A DNA stretch of 64,000 bases from Lewinellaceae bacterium (GTDB taxonomy: Bacteria > Bacteroidota > Bacteroidia > Chitinophagales > Saprospiraceae): positions 186,001-250,000 of the forward strand of contig JACJYQ010000001.1 in assembly GCA_020636025.1 (NCBI GenBank), given 5' to 3'. The notes beneath the pieces were generated by a model. That model was not told where the DNA came from, did no database searches, and saw nothing but the letters and a program-made list of their open reading frames with translations. A program made the position numbers and the translations under genes. Positions 40,495 through 49,049 of the stretch are shown here, in pieces. Every line of letters starts with the position of its first letter. The first letter of the stretch is position 1.

Positions 40495-42879
40495 TCAATT
40501 GTTTTTCTTGAAAAAACCAATAACTCGCTTGATAACTTCTGAAATGCGCGATTTCTCAGGTTCATAATATCCATATCCGTAGCCGTAGCCATAAGCTGTA
40601 GATACATTGTCTGAGCGCTTAAATCCGTTTAGCACGGCACCGATGTTATTCAGTTTCTTTTCCGAGTAAACCTCTTTCAACAACCTGAGCATACCTTTTT
40701 TGGTGGAGCCTTGTCGAACTACATAAATCGAGGCTTCTACAAACCTGTTCAGTAGCATGGCATCTGCCACAAGTCCAACCGGCGGTGTATCGATCAGGAT
40801 ATAGTCAAACGACGCACTCAAATTTTCCATGAGTTTATCAAGCGCCGGATACATAACCAACTCGGCCGGGTTGGGTGGGGTAGGGCCACTGCTCACTACA
40901 AACAAGTTCTCATTTATGTTACTGGGGCGAACGATGCTCTCCAGATTTTCATGACCTAGCAGGTAGTGTGTAATGCCCTGGTTTGAGGAATCCATTCCCA
41001 GATATTTACTCAGTTTTGGTTTTCTCAGGTCAAGCTCAACCAGCACTGTTTTTTTGCCGGATATGGCCAGCGCCATCCCCAGGTTGGCGGTAACGAATGT
41101 TTTGCCATCTCCACTGGCCGTGGAGGTAACGAGTATCCGTCTGGCTTTTGTATCATTTGCCGGTGGCAAGATGAACTGCATGTTGGTGCGCAACAAACGG
41201 AACATTTCGGCAACAGGTGAGCGGCTGCCGGGAGTTACGACAATTTGTTTGCGACTTCGGCTGAAAGCAATGCTTCCAAGGGTTGGCACCTGACAACTGT
41301 TTCTGATCTCGGCTTCACTTTGAACGGTATCATTGAGTAGGTCTTTCAACAATACGAACAAGCCCGGGAATACCAATCCAATCAGAATAGCCAGAATATA
41401 CACCAGTTTTTTCTGGGGCTTCACAGGCGTATTGTTTGGCCGGGCCGGATCTACTACGCGGGCACTGGCAGTTGTGCTGGCCAGGGCGAGTTGGGTTTCT
41501 TCGCGTTTTTGTAGGAGAAACAAGTACAGGTTCTGTTTGATGTTCTGTTGGCGCATGATCTCCAGTAATTCCCTTTCTTTTCTTGGCGCTTCCAGGACTT
41601 TGCCCGACAACAGTTTCCTGCTTAACTCAGCATTTTTCTTTTGTGCATCTTCTTTAGCAATAAGCCTCTCTACCGATTCAAGTACATTCTCATGTAGATT
41701 GCTTACCTCCTGCTGAACACTAATCAAGGCGGGGTTCTGAGCTTTGGCGGTTTCTTTCAGCCTTTCCAGGATGAGCACTTTTTCATTGTAGAGCCTGAGC
41801 AATTCGTTCAGCGCTTTATCCTCTGCGTTCAGGTTGGCTGGGAGCAACTGATACTCTCCAGACTTCATAGGTTCCATATACGACTCCAGTGATCGAAGAA
41901 CCATGCTGTTCACCTCTTTTTGGGCAATTTCCTGATCAAATCTGGCCATGTCTTCCAGTACCATACCCATGCCGGATTCCACATCAGTGGCAATCTGATT
42001 TCTTTGCTTGTACACCTGCACACCGCTTTCTACTTTGGATAATTCATTGGTCAGGTAAAGCAAACGCTGGTCAATAAACTGTATGGTGTTCTTACTCACC
42101 TTGTTCTTATCCTCTTCCTCAGCACGATTATATACTTCAACCAGCTTGTTCAGAATGTCAGCGGCTCTCCGGGCAATTGGTTCCTGAAGCCGCATTTCCA
42201 ATACACTGGACAAGAAACTCAAAGGCTTTACAATCAGCCGTTTTGTGTATTGTCGTGCCAGACTTTCAACAGAGTGTATTTGTATCAGTACACGGCCTTC
42301 ATCCAATAGTTTATGACTGAAATCCCTGTTCAGGATAAAATGACCCTGGGCAGTTTGTATCCATTGTCCAAATCGATACGCACTGGTGTTTTTCTCCTCG
42401 ATCAGCTCAAAAGTTGAGTCACTGAGACAATGGATGTTTAGCAACGCGCCACCTTTCTTCAGATCGAATGAATCCACTCTGACATAGCTGTTGCCATACA
42501 TTTCTTCATTTCTGACTCTGCCAACGGCATAGTATCGGACAATAAGGTTCAAATCTCTAACCACAGACTCCATGAGGGTCTGAGATTTTAATATCTGGAT
42601 TTCATTATCAACGTTTTTGGTTTCCTGATAGGCGCCTAATTCTTTTAGTAAAGCGGTTTCGGAAACTCCGCTGCTTTTTTCTGTGTCCTTTATGAGGATG
42701 GAACATTTTACCTCATATTCAGGGATGGTATATCGCATATACATCCAGGCTGTGCCATACGCCATAGCCGGAAAGAGTATGTATAAATACCAGTACCTGA
42801 GTACATAATGCCTGATCCAGGCGCTTAGGTTCACAGAGTTGACGGATTGGGAATCCTGAAAATTATTTGAGGTAGTCAA
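40495..42879 (-). CDS. wzc: Wzc-type polysaccharide co-polymerase and tyrosine autokinase
   Basis: A 794-residue inner-membrane protein. N-terminal Wzz domain with a first membrane span near residues 30-50, a long coiled-coil periplasmic region, a second span near 500-520, then a BY-kinase domain: Walker A TSTASGDGKTFVTANLG near 583-599, Walker A' VELDLRKPKL near 610-620, Walker B YILIDTPPVG near 690. The C-terminal tail has a tyrosine cluster, YGYGYGYGYYEPEK, the autophosphorylation site. It controls chain length and export with the Wza-like protein; the PHP phosphatase is its likely partner. The start is TTG. Confidence 0.92.
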   Translation of the reverse strand: MTTSNNFQDSQSVNSVNLSAWIRHYVLRYWYLYILFPAMAYGTAWMYMRYTIPEYEVKCSILIKDTEKSSGVSETALLKELGAYQETKNVDNEIQILKSQTLMESVVRDLNLIVRYYAVGRVRNEEMYGNSYVRVDSFDLKKGGALLNIHCLSDSTFELIEEKNTSAYRFGQWIQTAQGHFILNRDFSHKLLDEGRVLIQIHSVESLARQYTKRLIVKPLSFLSSVLEMRLQEPIARRAADILNKLVEVYNRAEEEDKNKVSKNTIQFIDQRLLYLTNELSKVESGVQVYKQRNQIATDVESGMGMVLEDMARFDQEIAQKEVNSMVLRSLESYMEPMKSGEYQLLPANLNAEDKALNELLRLYNEKVLILERLKETAKAQNPALISVQQEVSNLHENVLESVERLIAKEDAQKKNAELSRKLLSGKVLEAPRKERELLEIMRQQNIKQNLYLFLLQKREETQLALASTTASARVVDPARPNNTPVKPQKKLVYILAILIGLVFPGLFVLLKDLLNDTVQSEAEIRNSCQVPTLGSIAFSRSRKQIVVTPGSRSPVAEMFRLLRTNMQFILPPANDTKARRILVTSTASGDGKTFVTANLGMALAISGKKTVLVELDLRKPKLSKYLGMDSSNQGITHYLLGHENLESIVRPSNINENLFVVSSGPTPPNPAELVMYPALDKLMENLSASFDYILIDTPPVGLVADAMLLNRFVEASIYVVRQGSTKKGMLRLLKEVYSEKKLNNIGAVLNGFKRSDNVSTAYGYGYGYGYYEPEKSRISEVIKRVIGFFKKNN

Positions 42880-42910
42880 GTCAATATGGGTTTATAAAAC
42901 GTACCCCGAA

Positions 42911-43672
42911 TCAGCGGAAGATTAAAATAAATATGTTGGCAACAATGGCGCCGGCAGATATCCAGGGCAGTACCTTGGAAGCCTGGTCGCTCACAATGCC
43001 GGTTTTTTGCTTTAAAGGCTCCACGTAAACAACATCATTTTGTTTGAGGTAGAAAAAAGGAGACTGGAAAACGGCCCTGTCTTGCAGGTTTATTCGTCCA
43101 AATTCACGATTTCCGTCCTGTTCACGTATGATTAATATGTTTTTGCGGTTGCCATAATTGGTGAGGTCTCCAGCGAGCCCGATTGCTTCCAACACGGTTA
43201 CACTTCGCTCTGGCAGGGTGTAGGTAGCAGGATGAGATACTTCTCCTAGAACGGTGAATTTGAAATTGAGCCAGCGAACTGTCACGATTGGGTTGGCTAT
43301 ATATTGCCCGACCTTGTTTGTCAGGCTATCGCGCGCCTGTTCGATGGTAAGTCCAGCCAGCTTTAGTTTGCCCAGGATGGGGAATTCGATGTTACCCAGT
43401 TGATCTACCAAAAAGTTGTTTCCGGCCACATTATTCTGCTCGTTTGTCTTTGCACCAATACCCTGTAATGTAAATGGGGCAACGGCTGCCGGTTCTTCTG
43501 CATACACACCAATTTCCAACAGGTCATCTGCCTGAATGCGAATATCGGAAACCAATTGAATCGGCTGTGGTCCCTTTGGGAATTCAGGGCCCTGGTTAAA
43601 GTTGACCAGTAATTTGTGGTCAACACAGGAACAGAAACTTATGACCGCAATCACAGCCAGTAACTTTTGCAT
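42911..43672 (-). CDS. wza: Wza-type polysaccharide export lipoprotein
   Basis: A 253-residue outer-membrane or periplasmic export protein. A signal sequence with lipobox-like SFCSC (Cys near residue 16), a Poly_export domain at ~45-140 (IQADDLLEIGVYAEEP, IEFPILGKLKLAG), a SLBB-like domain at ~140-215 (VLGEVSHPATYTLPE), and a C-terminal hydrophobic segment (residues ~235-252). It is encoded next to wzc. It is shorter than E. coli Wza, as is common in Bacteroidota. Confidence 0.9.
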   Translation of the reverse strand: MQKLLAVIAVISFCSCVDHKLLVNFNQGPEFPKGPQPIQLVSDIRIQADDLLEIGVYAEEPAAVAPFTLQGIGAKTNEQNNVAGNNFLVDQLGNIEFPILGKLKLAGLTIEQARDSLTNKVGQYIANPIVTVRWLNFKFTVLGEVSHPATYTLPERSVTVLEAIGLAGDLTNYGNRKNILIIREQDGNREFGRINLQDRAVFQSPFFYLKQNDVVYVEPLKQKTGIVSDQASKVLPWISAGAIVANIFILIFR

Positions 43673-43677
43673 ATTTT

Positions 43678-44667
43678 TCAGGTTTTGTTGAGTTGCCCGA
43701 CTTCGTTTTCAACTCTGTGCCAATTTATGGTTTGTTGCAACCCGGTTTCGAGATTAATGGAAGGAGTATAGCCAAGCATGTGCTTGGCTTTATTGATGTT
43801 TGCATGTGAATGTTTGATATCGCCTGCTCGTTCTGGCCCGAAAACCGGGTCAATTTTAATTCCTATAATATTCCGGATAGTCTCAAACAATGTCAACAGG
43901 CTGGTTTGCTCGCCGTAGGCAACATTAAATACTTCCCCAATTGCAGACTTGTTTTTAGTGAACAGAGCAAGCTGGTTTGCCTGAACGGCGTTGGCCACAA
44001 AGGTAAAATCCCTGCTGTGAAACCCGTCTCCGTTTATGGTTGGGGATGTTCCATCTAGTAAATGCCTGATAAACAAGGGTATAGCCGCAGCATACGCACC
44101 TGTTGGACTTTGTCTTGGGCCAAATACATTAAAATAGCGCAGGCCAATTACTTCCATGCCGTAACATCTGTGGTAAACGGAAGCATACAACTCATTTACG
44201 TACTTGGATACCGCATAAGGTGAAAGTGGACTGCCAATCAATTCTTCTTTTTTGGGTAATGCCTCACTATCCCCATAAGTTGAAGAAGAAGCGGCATAAA
44301 TAAAGCGGCCCACTTTTGACTCTTTGGCTGCTGTGAGTACGTGCAACATGCCGGTAATGTTTACCTCATTGGTGGTCAACGGATCCTTGACCGAGCGTGG
44401 TACAGAGCCGAGAGCCGCCTGATGGCTCACCATATCCATTTGATCGCAAGCCTTGAGGCAGATGTGATAATCCCGAATGTCGCCTTCAATAAATTCAAAT
44501 TTGGAATTGGAAAAATGTTGCTCAATATTGTGCAGAAAGCCCGTGGACAGATTGTCCAATACCCGAACATGGCCAATTCTATCGTCGTTTATTAAGGTGT
44601 CTACCAGGTTGGATCCGATGAACCCGGCTCCGCCTGTGACCAATATGTTTTTTTTACCTGAAGACAT
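43678..44667 (-). CDS. UDP-HexNAc C4-epimerase-like SDR (WbpP/TviC type)
   Basis: A 329-residue extended SDR. GGAGFIGSNLVDTL at the N-terminus, SSTYGDS and YAVSKY as catalytic segments, and GPRQSPTGAYAAAIP as the substrate loop, which matches the WbpP/TviC (UDP-GlcNAc or UDP-GlcNAcA 4-epimerase) group. With the TviB-like dehydrogenase at 47069 it could supply UDP-GalNAcA. Its upstream gap is entirely an octamer-word array. Confidence 0.82.
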   Translation of the reverse strand: MSSGKKNILVTGGAGFIGSNLVDTLINDDRIGHVRVLDNLSTGFLHNIEQHFSNSKFEFIEGDIRDYHICLKACDQMDMVSHQAALGSVPRSVKDPLTTNEVNITGMLHVLTAAKESKVGRFIYAASSSTYGDSEALPKKEELIGSPLSPYAVSKYVNELYASVYHRCYGMEVIGLRYFNVFGPRQSPTGAYAAAIPLFIRHLLDGTSPTINGDGFHSRDFTFVANAVQANQLALFTKNKSAIGEVFNVAYGEQTSLLTLFETIRNIIGIKIDPVFGPERAGDIKHSHANINKAKHMLGYTPSINLETGLQQTINWHRVENEVGQLNKT

Positions 44668-44677
44668 GGTGGATTAA

Positions 44678-44731
44678 GTTGATAATTAGCTAATGTGATA
44701 AATCGATAATGAGCTAATTTGATAATGAAAA
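44678..44731. repeat. Octamer-word array, family 1 copy 2
   Basis: Almost perfect 8-nt period of pattern G(A/C)TAATNN: GATAATTA, GCTAATGT, GATAAATC, GATAATGA, GCTAATTT, GATAATGA. It fills the space between the oxidoreductase stop and the epimerase start inside the polysaccharide operon. Copies 1 and 3 are at 943-1056 and 62773-62872. Confidence 0.85.
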
Positions 44732-45736
44732 TTAGAATGGTGAATTCTTTGGTCCGTGTTGGAATGGGTGGGTGGTGAGGGGTAAGGTTGCCAGGGGGTG
44801 GGAGTCTCTTTTTATTCCTACGGGTGTGGCGTTTCTGATTTGGTGTGCTAATTCGACTGCCGGGAGGGCGTCGGTTAAGCCAAATCCTTTGCCTTTCATG
44901 ATACCTTGGTAACTGAGCGTATGGAGGTCTGTAAAACCGTCACTGAACTCGATTGATTCGCCATCCAGGGTAATGGAGCGATATGTTCTTTTGCCCGTCT
45001 TTTTTATTTCATCCGGAATGGTATCGGCATTTATGCTCAGGAACCAGCGTACCCGGGCGCGTTCCAGCACCAGGAGTCCGGCTGCGCGATCGTGTGTATG
45101 TACATGCACAACGGATTGCTTTACTTTCCCAAATACCCAGCCGAGCATATCAAAAAAGTGGATGCCAATGTTCGTGGCAATGCCTCCGGATTTTTGTACA
45201 TCTCCTTTCCAACTGCTGAAATACCAGTTGCCTCGCGCGGTTATGTAGCTTAGATCGAGTTCATAAGTCTTATCGCTTGCCATTACCTTTTCTCGCAAAG
45301 CCTGAATTGAAGGATGTAAGCGAAGCTGCAAAATGGTGTACACCCTTTTACCGGTTTCTTTTTCACTTTCGGCCAGGGCATTCACGTTCCAGGGGTTTAG
45401 AACGAGTGGTTTTTCACAGATTACGTCTGCTCCAAGCCGTAGGCCGAAGCGAATGTGGGCATCGTGGAGGTAGTTTGGCGAACAAACACAGATGTAATTC
45501 AATGGCTGACCACTCCGCTTTAACTTTTCCAGATGTCTGTCAAACCGCTCAAACTCTGTAAAGAAATCGGCATTTGGAAAATAACTGTCGAGTACCCCAA
45601 CTGAATCGTTCGGGTCATAAGCTGCCAATAAATGGCCATTTACTTCATGGATGGCCTTGAGGTGCCTGGGTGCAACGTATCCCGCTGCTCCTATCAGGGC
45701 AAAATTTGGGTTGTTCTGTTGCTTGGGAGTTGGCAT
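44732..45736 (-). CDS. wlbA: WlbA/WbpB-type UDP-sugar 3-dehydrogenase (Gfo/Idh/MocA)
   Basis: A 334-residue NAD-dependent oxidoreductase. NFALIGAAGYVAPRHLKAI and AYDPNDSVGVLDSYFPNA at the N-terminus are hallmarks of WlbA/WbpB, which oxidises C3 of UDP-GlcNAcA; EKPLVLNPWN supplies the catalytic Lys. It forms a unit with the WlbC-type aminotransferase (2-nt gap) and the dehydrogenase upstream. The stop TAA is followed directly by the family 1 array. Confidence 0.9.
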   Translation of the reverse strand: MPTPKQQNNPNFALIGAAGYVAPRHLKAIHEVNGHLLAAYDPNDSVGVLDSYFPNADFFTEFERFDRHLEKLKRSGQPLNYICVCSPNYLHDAHIRFGLRLGADVICEKPLVLNPWNVNALAESEKETGKRVYTILQLRLHPSIQALREKVMASDKTYELDLSYITARGNWYFSSWKGDVQKSGGIATNIGIHFFDMLGWVFGKVKQSVVHVHTHDRAAGLLVLERARVRWFLSINADTIPDEIKKTGKRTYRSITLDGESIEFSDGFTDLHTLSYQGIMKGKGFGLTDALPAVELAHQIRNATPVGIKRDSHPLATLPLTTHPFQHGPKNSPF

Positions 45737-45738
45737 GG

Positions 45739-46878
45739 TCAGGATAAGTTCTTGAAAAAGCTGGTGACTCCATCGGTAATTTGCGCCAAGGTATCTTCAT
45801 CCAGTTCAGAATGCATGGGAATGGAAAAAACAGATTCACAAAGGGCTTCAGTAACCGGCAATGAACCGCCTGACCAAAACGGCGCAAATGCCTTTTGCTT
45901 GTGCAAGGGTACGGGATAATAGATCATCATGGGAATTCCACGTTCATTCAACCAGGTTTTAAGCTTTTCTCTTGTCCCAGAAGGATTATCTGTCTTGATC
46001 TGCGTGGTATACTGGTGGAAAACATGGGTAGAGTTCGGCTCGCGGCCTGGTACTTTCAACGCCGGAATTTTGGAAAATTCCCGATCGTAATAATCGGCAG
46101 CCATGTTTCTCGCTTCATTGTATTTGTCGAGTCGTTTGAGTTTGGCATTCAGGACTACAGCCTGAAATGCATCTAAACGCGAATTGACCCCAATTTCGTC
46201 GTGATAGTATTGTCTTGATTGACCATGATTGGCTACCACTCTGCATTTGGCAGCCAGCTCGTCATCATTGGTCATAACGGCTCCACCGTCGCCATAGCAG
46301 CCCAGGTTTTTTGAAGGGAAGAAGGAAGTGCAACCGATGTGTCCAATGGTGCCAGCTTTTACTTTCTTCCCGGCAAAACCTGTGTAATCGGCTCCAATGG
46401 CCTGTGCATTGTCTTCAATTACATAAAGTCCGTGTTTTTCAGCTAATTCCATGATGGGTGCCATATCGGAGCATTGTCCAAAAAGATGCACCGGAACAAT
46501 GGCTTTGGTGTTGGGAGTCAGGACCGCTTCAATTTCCTTAATGGAGACATTCATGGTATCGGGATTTACGTCGCACATCACCGGTTTTAATCCCAGCAAA
46601 CCAATCACTTCTGCGGTTGCGATAAAGGTGAAAGCCGGAACGATGACTTCATCGCCAGGTTTCAGGCCGAGCGCCATCATAGCAATTTGCAGTGCATCGG
46701 TGCCATTGGCGCAGGGAATCACATGTTTTACCCCCAGATATTGTTCAAGGCCTTCCCGAAACTGGTTCACTTTAGGGCCTCCAATGAACATACACGAATC
46801 CAGGACTTCCTGTAACTCTTGCTCGATTTCAGGTTTCAATTCCTGGTATTGGGTTTTCAGGTCGACCATTTGTAACAT
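45739..46878 (-). CDS. wlbC: WlbC/WbpE-type UDP-sugar 3-aminotransferase (DegT family)
   Basis: A 379-residue PLP enzyme that would aminate the 3-keto sugar made by the WlbA-type enzyme. MVDLKTQYQELKPEIEQEL, ANGTDALQIAMMALG and the PLP-Lys segment CTSFFPSKNLGCYGDGGA are characteristic of WlbC/WbpE. It is separated from wlbA by 2 nt. The 190-bp gap upstream (46879-47068) contains no recognised gene; it has a weak hairpin near GGCTTCGCC and may hold a promoter. Confidence 0.9.
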   Translation of the reverse strand: MLQMVDLKTQYQELKPEIEQELQEVLDSCMFIGGPKVNQFREGLEQYLGVKHVIPCANGTDALQIAMMALGLKPGDEVIVPAFTFIATAEVIGLLGLKPVMCDVNPDTMNVSIKEIEAVLTPNTKAIVPVHLFGQCSDMAPIMELAEKHGLYVIEDNAQAIGADYTGFAGKKVKAGTIGHIGCTSFFPSKNLGCYGDGGAVMTNDDELAAKCRVVANHGQSRQYYHDEIGVNSRLDAFQAVVLNAKLKRLDKYNEARNMAADYYDREFSKIPALKVPGREPNSTHVFHQYTTQIKTDNPSGTREKLKTWLNERGIPMMIYYPVPLHKQKAFAPFWSGGSLPVTEALCESVFSIPMHSELDEDTLAQITDGVTSFFKNLS

Positions 46879-47068
46879 AGCTGGTGGTTGTTTTAAAGTG
46901 AGTTTAATTGAAATTAGAAATTGTTATGGCTTCGCCGTTCATAAGTTGCAGGCAACTCTGTTCTTTCATCTGTGATGTATGCATGCCAGCCATATTTAAT
47001 TCAGGCCTGTTAATTGAACTACTGGCAAAGACCCGGGAATGTGATGTCCTGCGTTAATTGAAGGCTGA

Positions 47069-48358
47069 TCAAAGTCTCCAGTATTCAATTTCCTTGTCAA
47101 CGTTTTCATACAGTCCTTTGAGGTCCATTAAGATTGGTTTTTGACTGGAAATCTTTTTAAAAAAATCACTGTCAAAACCAGTGAATTCACGATGTGCTAC
47201 GGCCACAATTACAGCGTCGTATCCATCTGATATCTTGTCAACCAGGGTTAATTTGTATTCATGCGCGACTTCATTTGGGGATGCGTTCGGATCAACCACG
47301 TGCACATTGACGGAATAATCCTGTAACTCATGTACGAGATTGGCCACTTTGGAGTTTCGTATGTCGGCGACATTTTCCTTAAAGGTGATGCCCAACACCA
47401 ATACTTTGGCCTTGCTCGGATTCTTGTCTCGTTGGATTAATAATTGAACAAGTCGTTTGGCGATCCAGGCAGGCATCCCGTCATTGACACGTCGTCCACT
47501 CAGTATTACCTGTGGTTCATAACCCTGTTGAACAGATTTGTAAAGCAAATAATAGGGATCCACCCCAATGCAATGTCCGCCAACCAGTCCGGGATAGAAT
47601 TTCAAAAAGTTCCATTTTGTAGAAGCGGCTTTGATCACTTCATGGGTATCGATGCCCATGCGATCAAAAATGATTGCCAGTTCATTCATCAGGGAAATGT
47701 TCAGATCGCGCTGGGTGTTTTCTATCACTTTGGCTGCTTCGGCTACGCGGATGCTGCTGGCTTTGTATACACCTGCCTCTATCACGTGATTGTATACCCG
47801 GGAAATATTATCGAGGGATTCCTCGTCACAGCCTGAAACTATTTTCAGGATATTGGAAAGGGGTCTTTCCTTGTCCCCAGGATTTATTCGCTCAGGGGAA
47901 TACCCTAATTTGAAATCTTTGGTGGGTTTCAATCCCGATATTGATTCCAAAACTGGGAGGCAGTCCTCTTCAGTACAGCCGGGGTAAACAGTTGATTCGA
48001 AAACAACGTAGTCTCCTTTTTTGAGCACCCGGGCAACTATGTCCGTGGCGCTTTTTAGTGGCCCGAGATCAGGGACTTTGTGTTCGTCTATATCTGTCGG
48101 TACAGAAATGATGTAAAAATTTGCTTTGGCTAAATCCTCCGGATCGCTGGTGAATTCGATATCCTTATTCGAAAATTCTTCTGGCCCGAGCTCCTGACTG
48201 GGATCTTCCTGCTGTTTCATCATGTCAATGCGTGCTGAATTCACATCAAACCCGATTACCCGAAATTTTTGGGCAAAGGTTAACGCCAGGGGTAAACCCA
48301 CGTAACCAAGCCCCAACACTGCTATTGTTTTTTCTTTATTGACAAGTGCTTCAAACAT
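47069..48358 (-). CDS. UDP-HexNAc 6-dehydrogenase (WbpA/WbpO/TviB type)
   Basis: A 429-residue NAD-dependent dehydrogenase making a UDP-N-acetylhexosaminuronate. AVLGLGYVGLPLALTF and GFDVN form the N-terminal Rossmann motif, VVFESTVYPGCTEEDC follows, the catalytic Cys lies in LVGGHCIGVDPYYL, and the C-terminal domain has VLVLGITFKENVADIRNS. The start at 48358 (MFEAL) is preferred because it follows the regulator stop by 2 nt; the longer frame to 48391 overlaps the regulator. It feeds either the WlbA-C-B route or the C4-epimerase. Confidence 0.9.
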   Translation of the reverse strand: MFEALVNKEKTIAVLGLGYVGLPLALTFAQKFRVIGFDVNSARIDMMKQQEDPSQELGPEEFSNKDIEFTSDPEDLAKANFYIISVPTDIDEHKVPDLGPLKSATDIVARVLKKGDYVVFESTVYPGCTEEDCLPVLESISGLKPTKDFKLGYSPERINPGDKERPLSNILKIVSGCDEESLDNISRVYNHVIEAGVYKASSIRVAEAAKVIENTQRDLNISLMNELAIIFDRMGIDTHEVIKAASTKWNFLKFYPGLVGGHCIGVDPYYLLYKSVQQGYEPQVILSGRRVNDGMPAWIAKRLVQLLIQRDKNPSKAKVLVLGITFKENVADIRNSKVANLVHELQDYSVNVHVVDPNASPNEVAHEYKLTLVDKISDGYDAVIVAVAHREFTGFDSDFFKKISSQKPILMDLKGLYENVDKEIEYWRL

Positions 48359-48360
48359 GC

Positions 48361-48909
48361 TTAATTTTTGTCTTGAGCGGGCATGCTCCATAGTAATAAT
48401 GGACTGGGGTAATAGCTTTCCCAGTCTATTGAATTTGCTTCCTTATTGTTGTAAATAAGGTACCTGATCTTTCTGCCAATCAGTTTTTCTGCTTTTTCCA
48501 CCAATTGAGTCAGGTAGGTTTTATCAAAATCGCCAATGAGGATCAGGTCAATCACCTGACTGTCGATGCCTTTGGAAAATTCTCCAACCAGATAAACTTT
48601 CTGAACATTTCCCAATCTCTGAATGACGTTCTCAATAATCTGATCGAGTCCAATGTGTTTGATGAGGATATTGTGGATCTCTCCAAAAAGCGGATGCTGT
48701 GTATTTGCTCTGAATATTTTTTTGTTGCCTGCTGCCTGCGAGCGCAATAAACCGGCATTTTCCAAACGATTCAATTCGAGACGGATTCCGTTGGTCGATT
48801 CACCGAATTCACTTTCAAGACTTCTCAGATAGGCAGTAGCCTCACTGTTCAGAAAAAACTTTAACAAGAGTTTTATCCTGGTTTTAGAAGAAATCAGAGC
48901 GTCGATCAT
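48361..48909 (-). CDS. Winged-helix regulator with degenerate nucleotidyltransferase domain
   Basis: A 182-residue protein heading the polysaccharide block. Residues ~5-70 form an ArsR-like winged helix (TAYLRSLESEFGESTNGIRL, LENAGLLRS). Residues ~85-165 resemble a MNT-type nucleotidyltransferase: the loop reads LVGEFSKG, then SQVIDLILIG where active enzymes have SDxDLxxxG, so one catalytic Asp is lost. A regulatory rather than enzymatic role is inferred. A TTG two codons upstream is possible; the ATG at 48909 is preferred. A TAATTTTG promoter box lies 16 nt upstream. Confidence 0.75.
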   Translation of the reverse strand: MIDALISSKTRIKLLLKFFLNSEATAYLRSLESEFGESTNGIRLELNRLENAGLLRSQAAGNKKIFRANTQHPLFGEIHNILIKHIGLDQIIENVIQRLGNVQKVYLVGEFSKGIDSQVIDLILIGDFDKTYLTQLVEKAEKLIGRKIRYLIYNNKEANSIDWESYYPSPLLLWSMPAQDKN

Positions 48910-48925
48910 GTTCAATATTGAGTAG

Positions 48926-48933
48926 CAAAATTA
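48926..48933 (-). promoter_or_regulatory. TAnnTTTG promoter box of the polysaccharide block
   Basis: Reads TAATTTTG on the minus strand, 16 nt before the regulator ATG. As the first box ahead of 25 collinear genes, it is the best candidate for the main promoter of the block, though internal gaps of about 190 bp at 26757 and 46879 could hold others. Confidence 0.5.
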
Positions 48934-49049
48934 CTCGAAATTGATTTTAATTTAATGGCATGTTGAATAATTTTGGTCATAATTAGGCACACCAGATGGT
49001 ATGCGTCGACAAATGTGGCCCTATCTTCGCCCGGATTTGAAAATACCGC

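Noticed and set aside
44341..44595. Plus-strand frames within the epimerase gene
   Set aside because: Shadow of a well-conserved SDR gene; no independent evidence.
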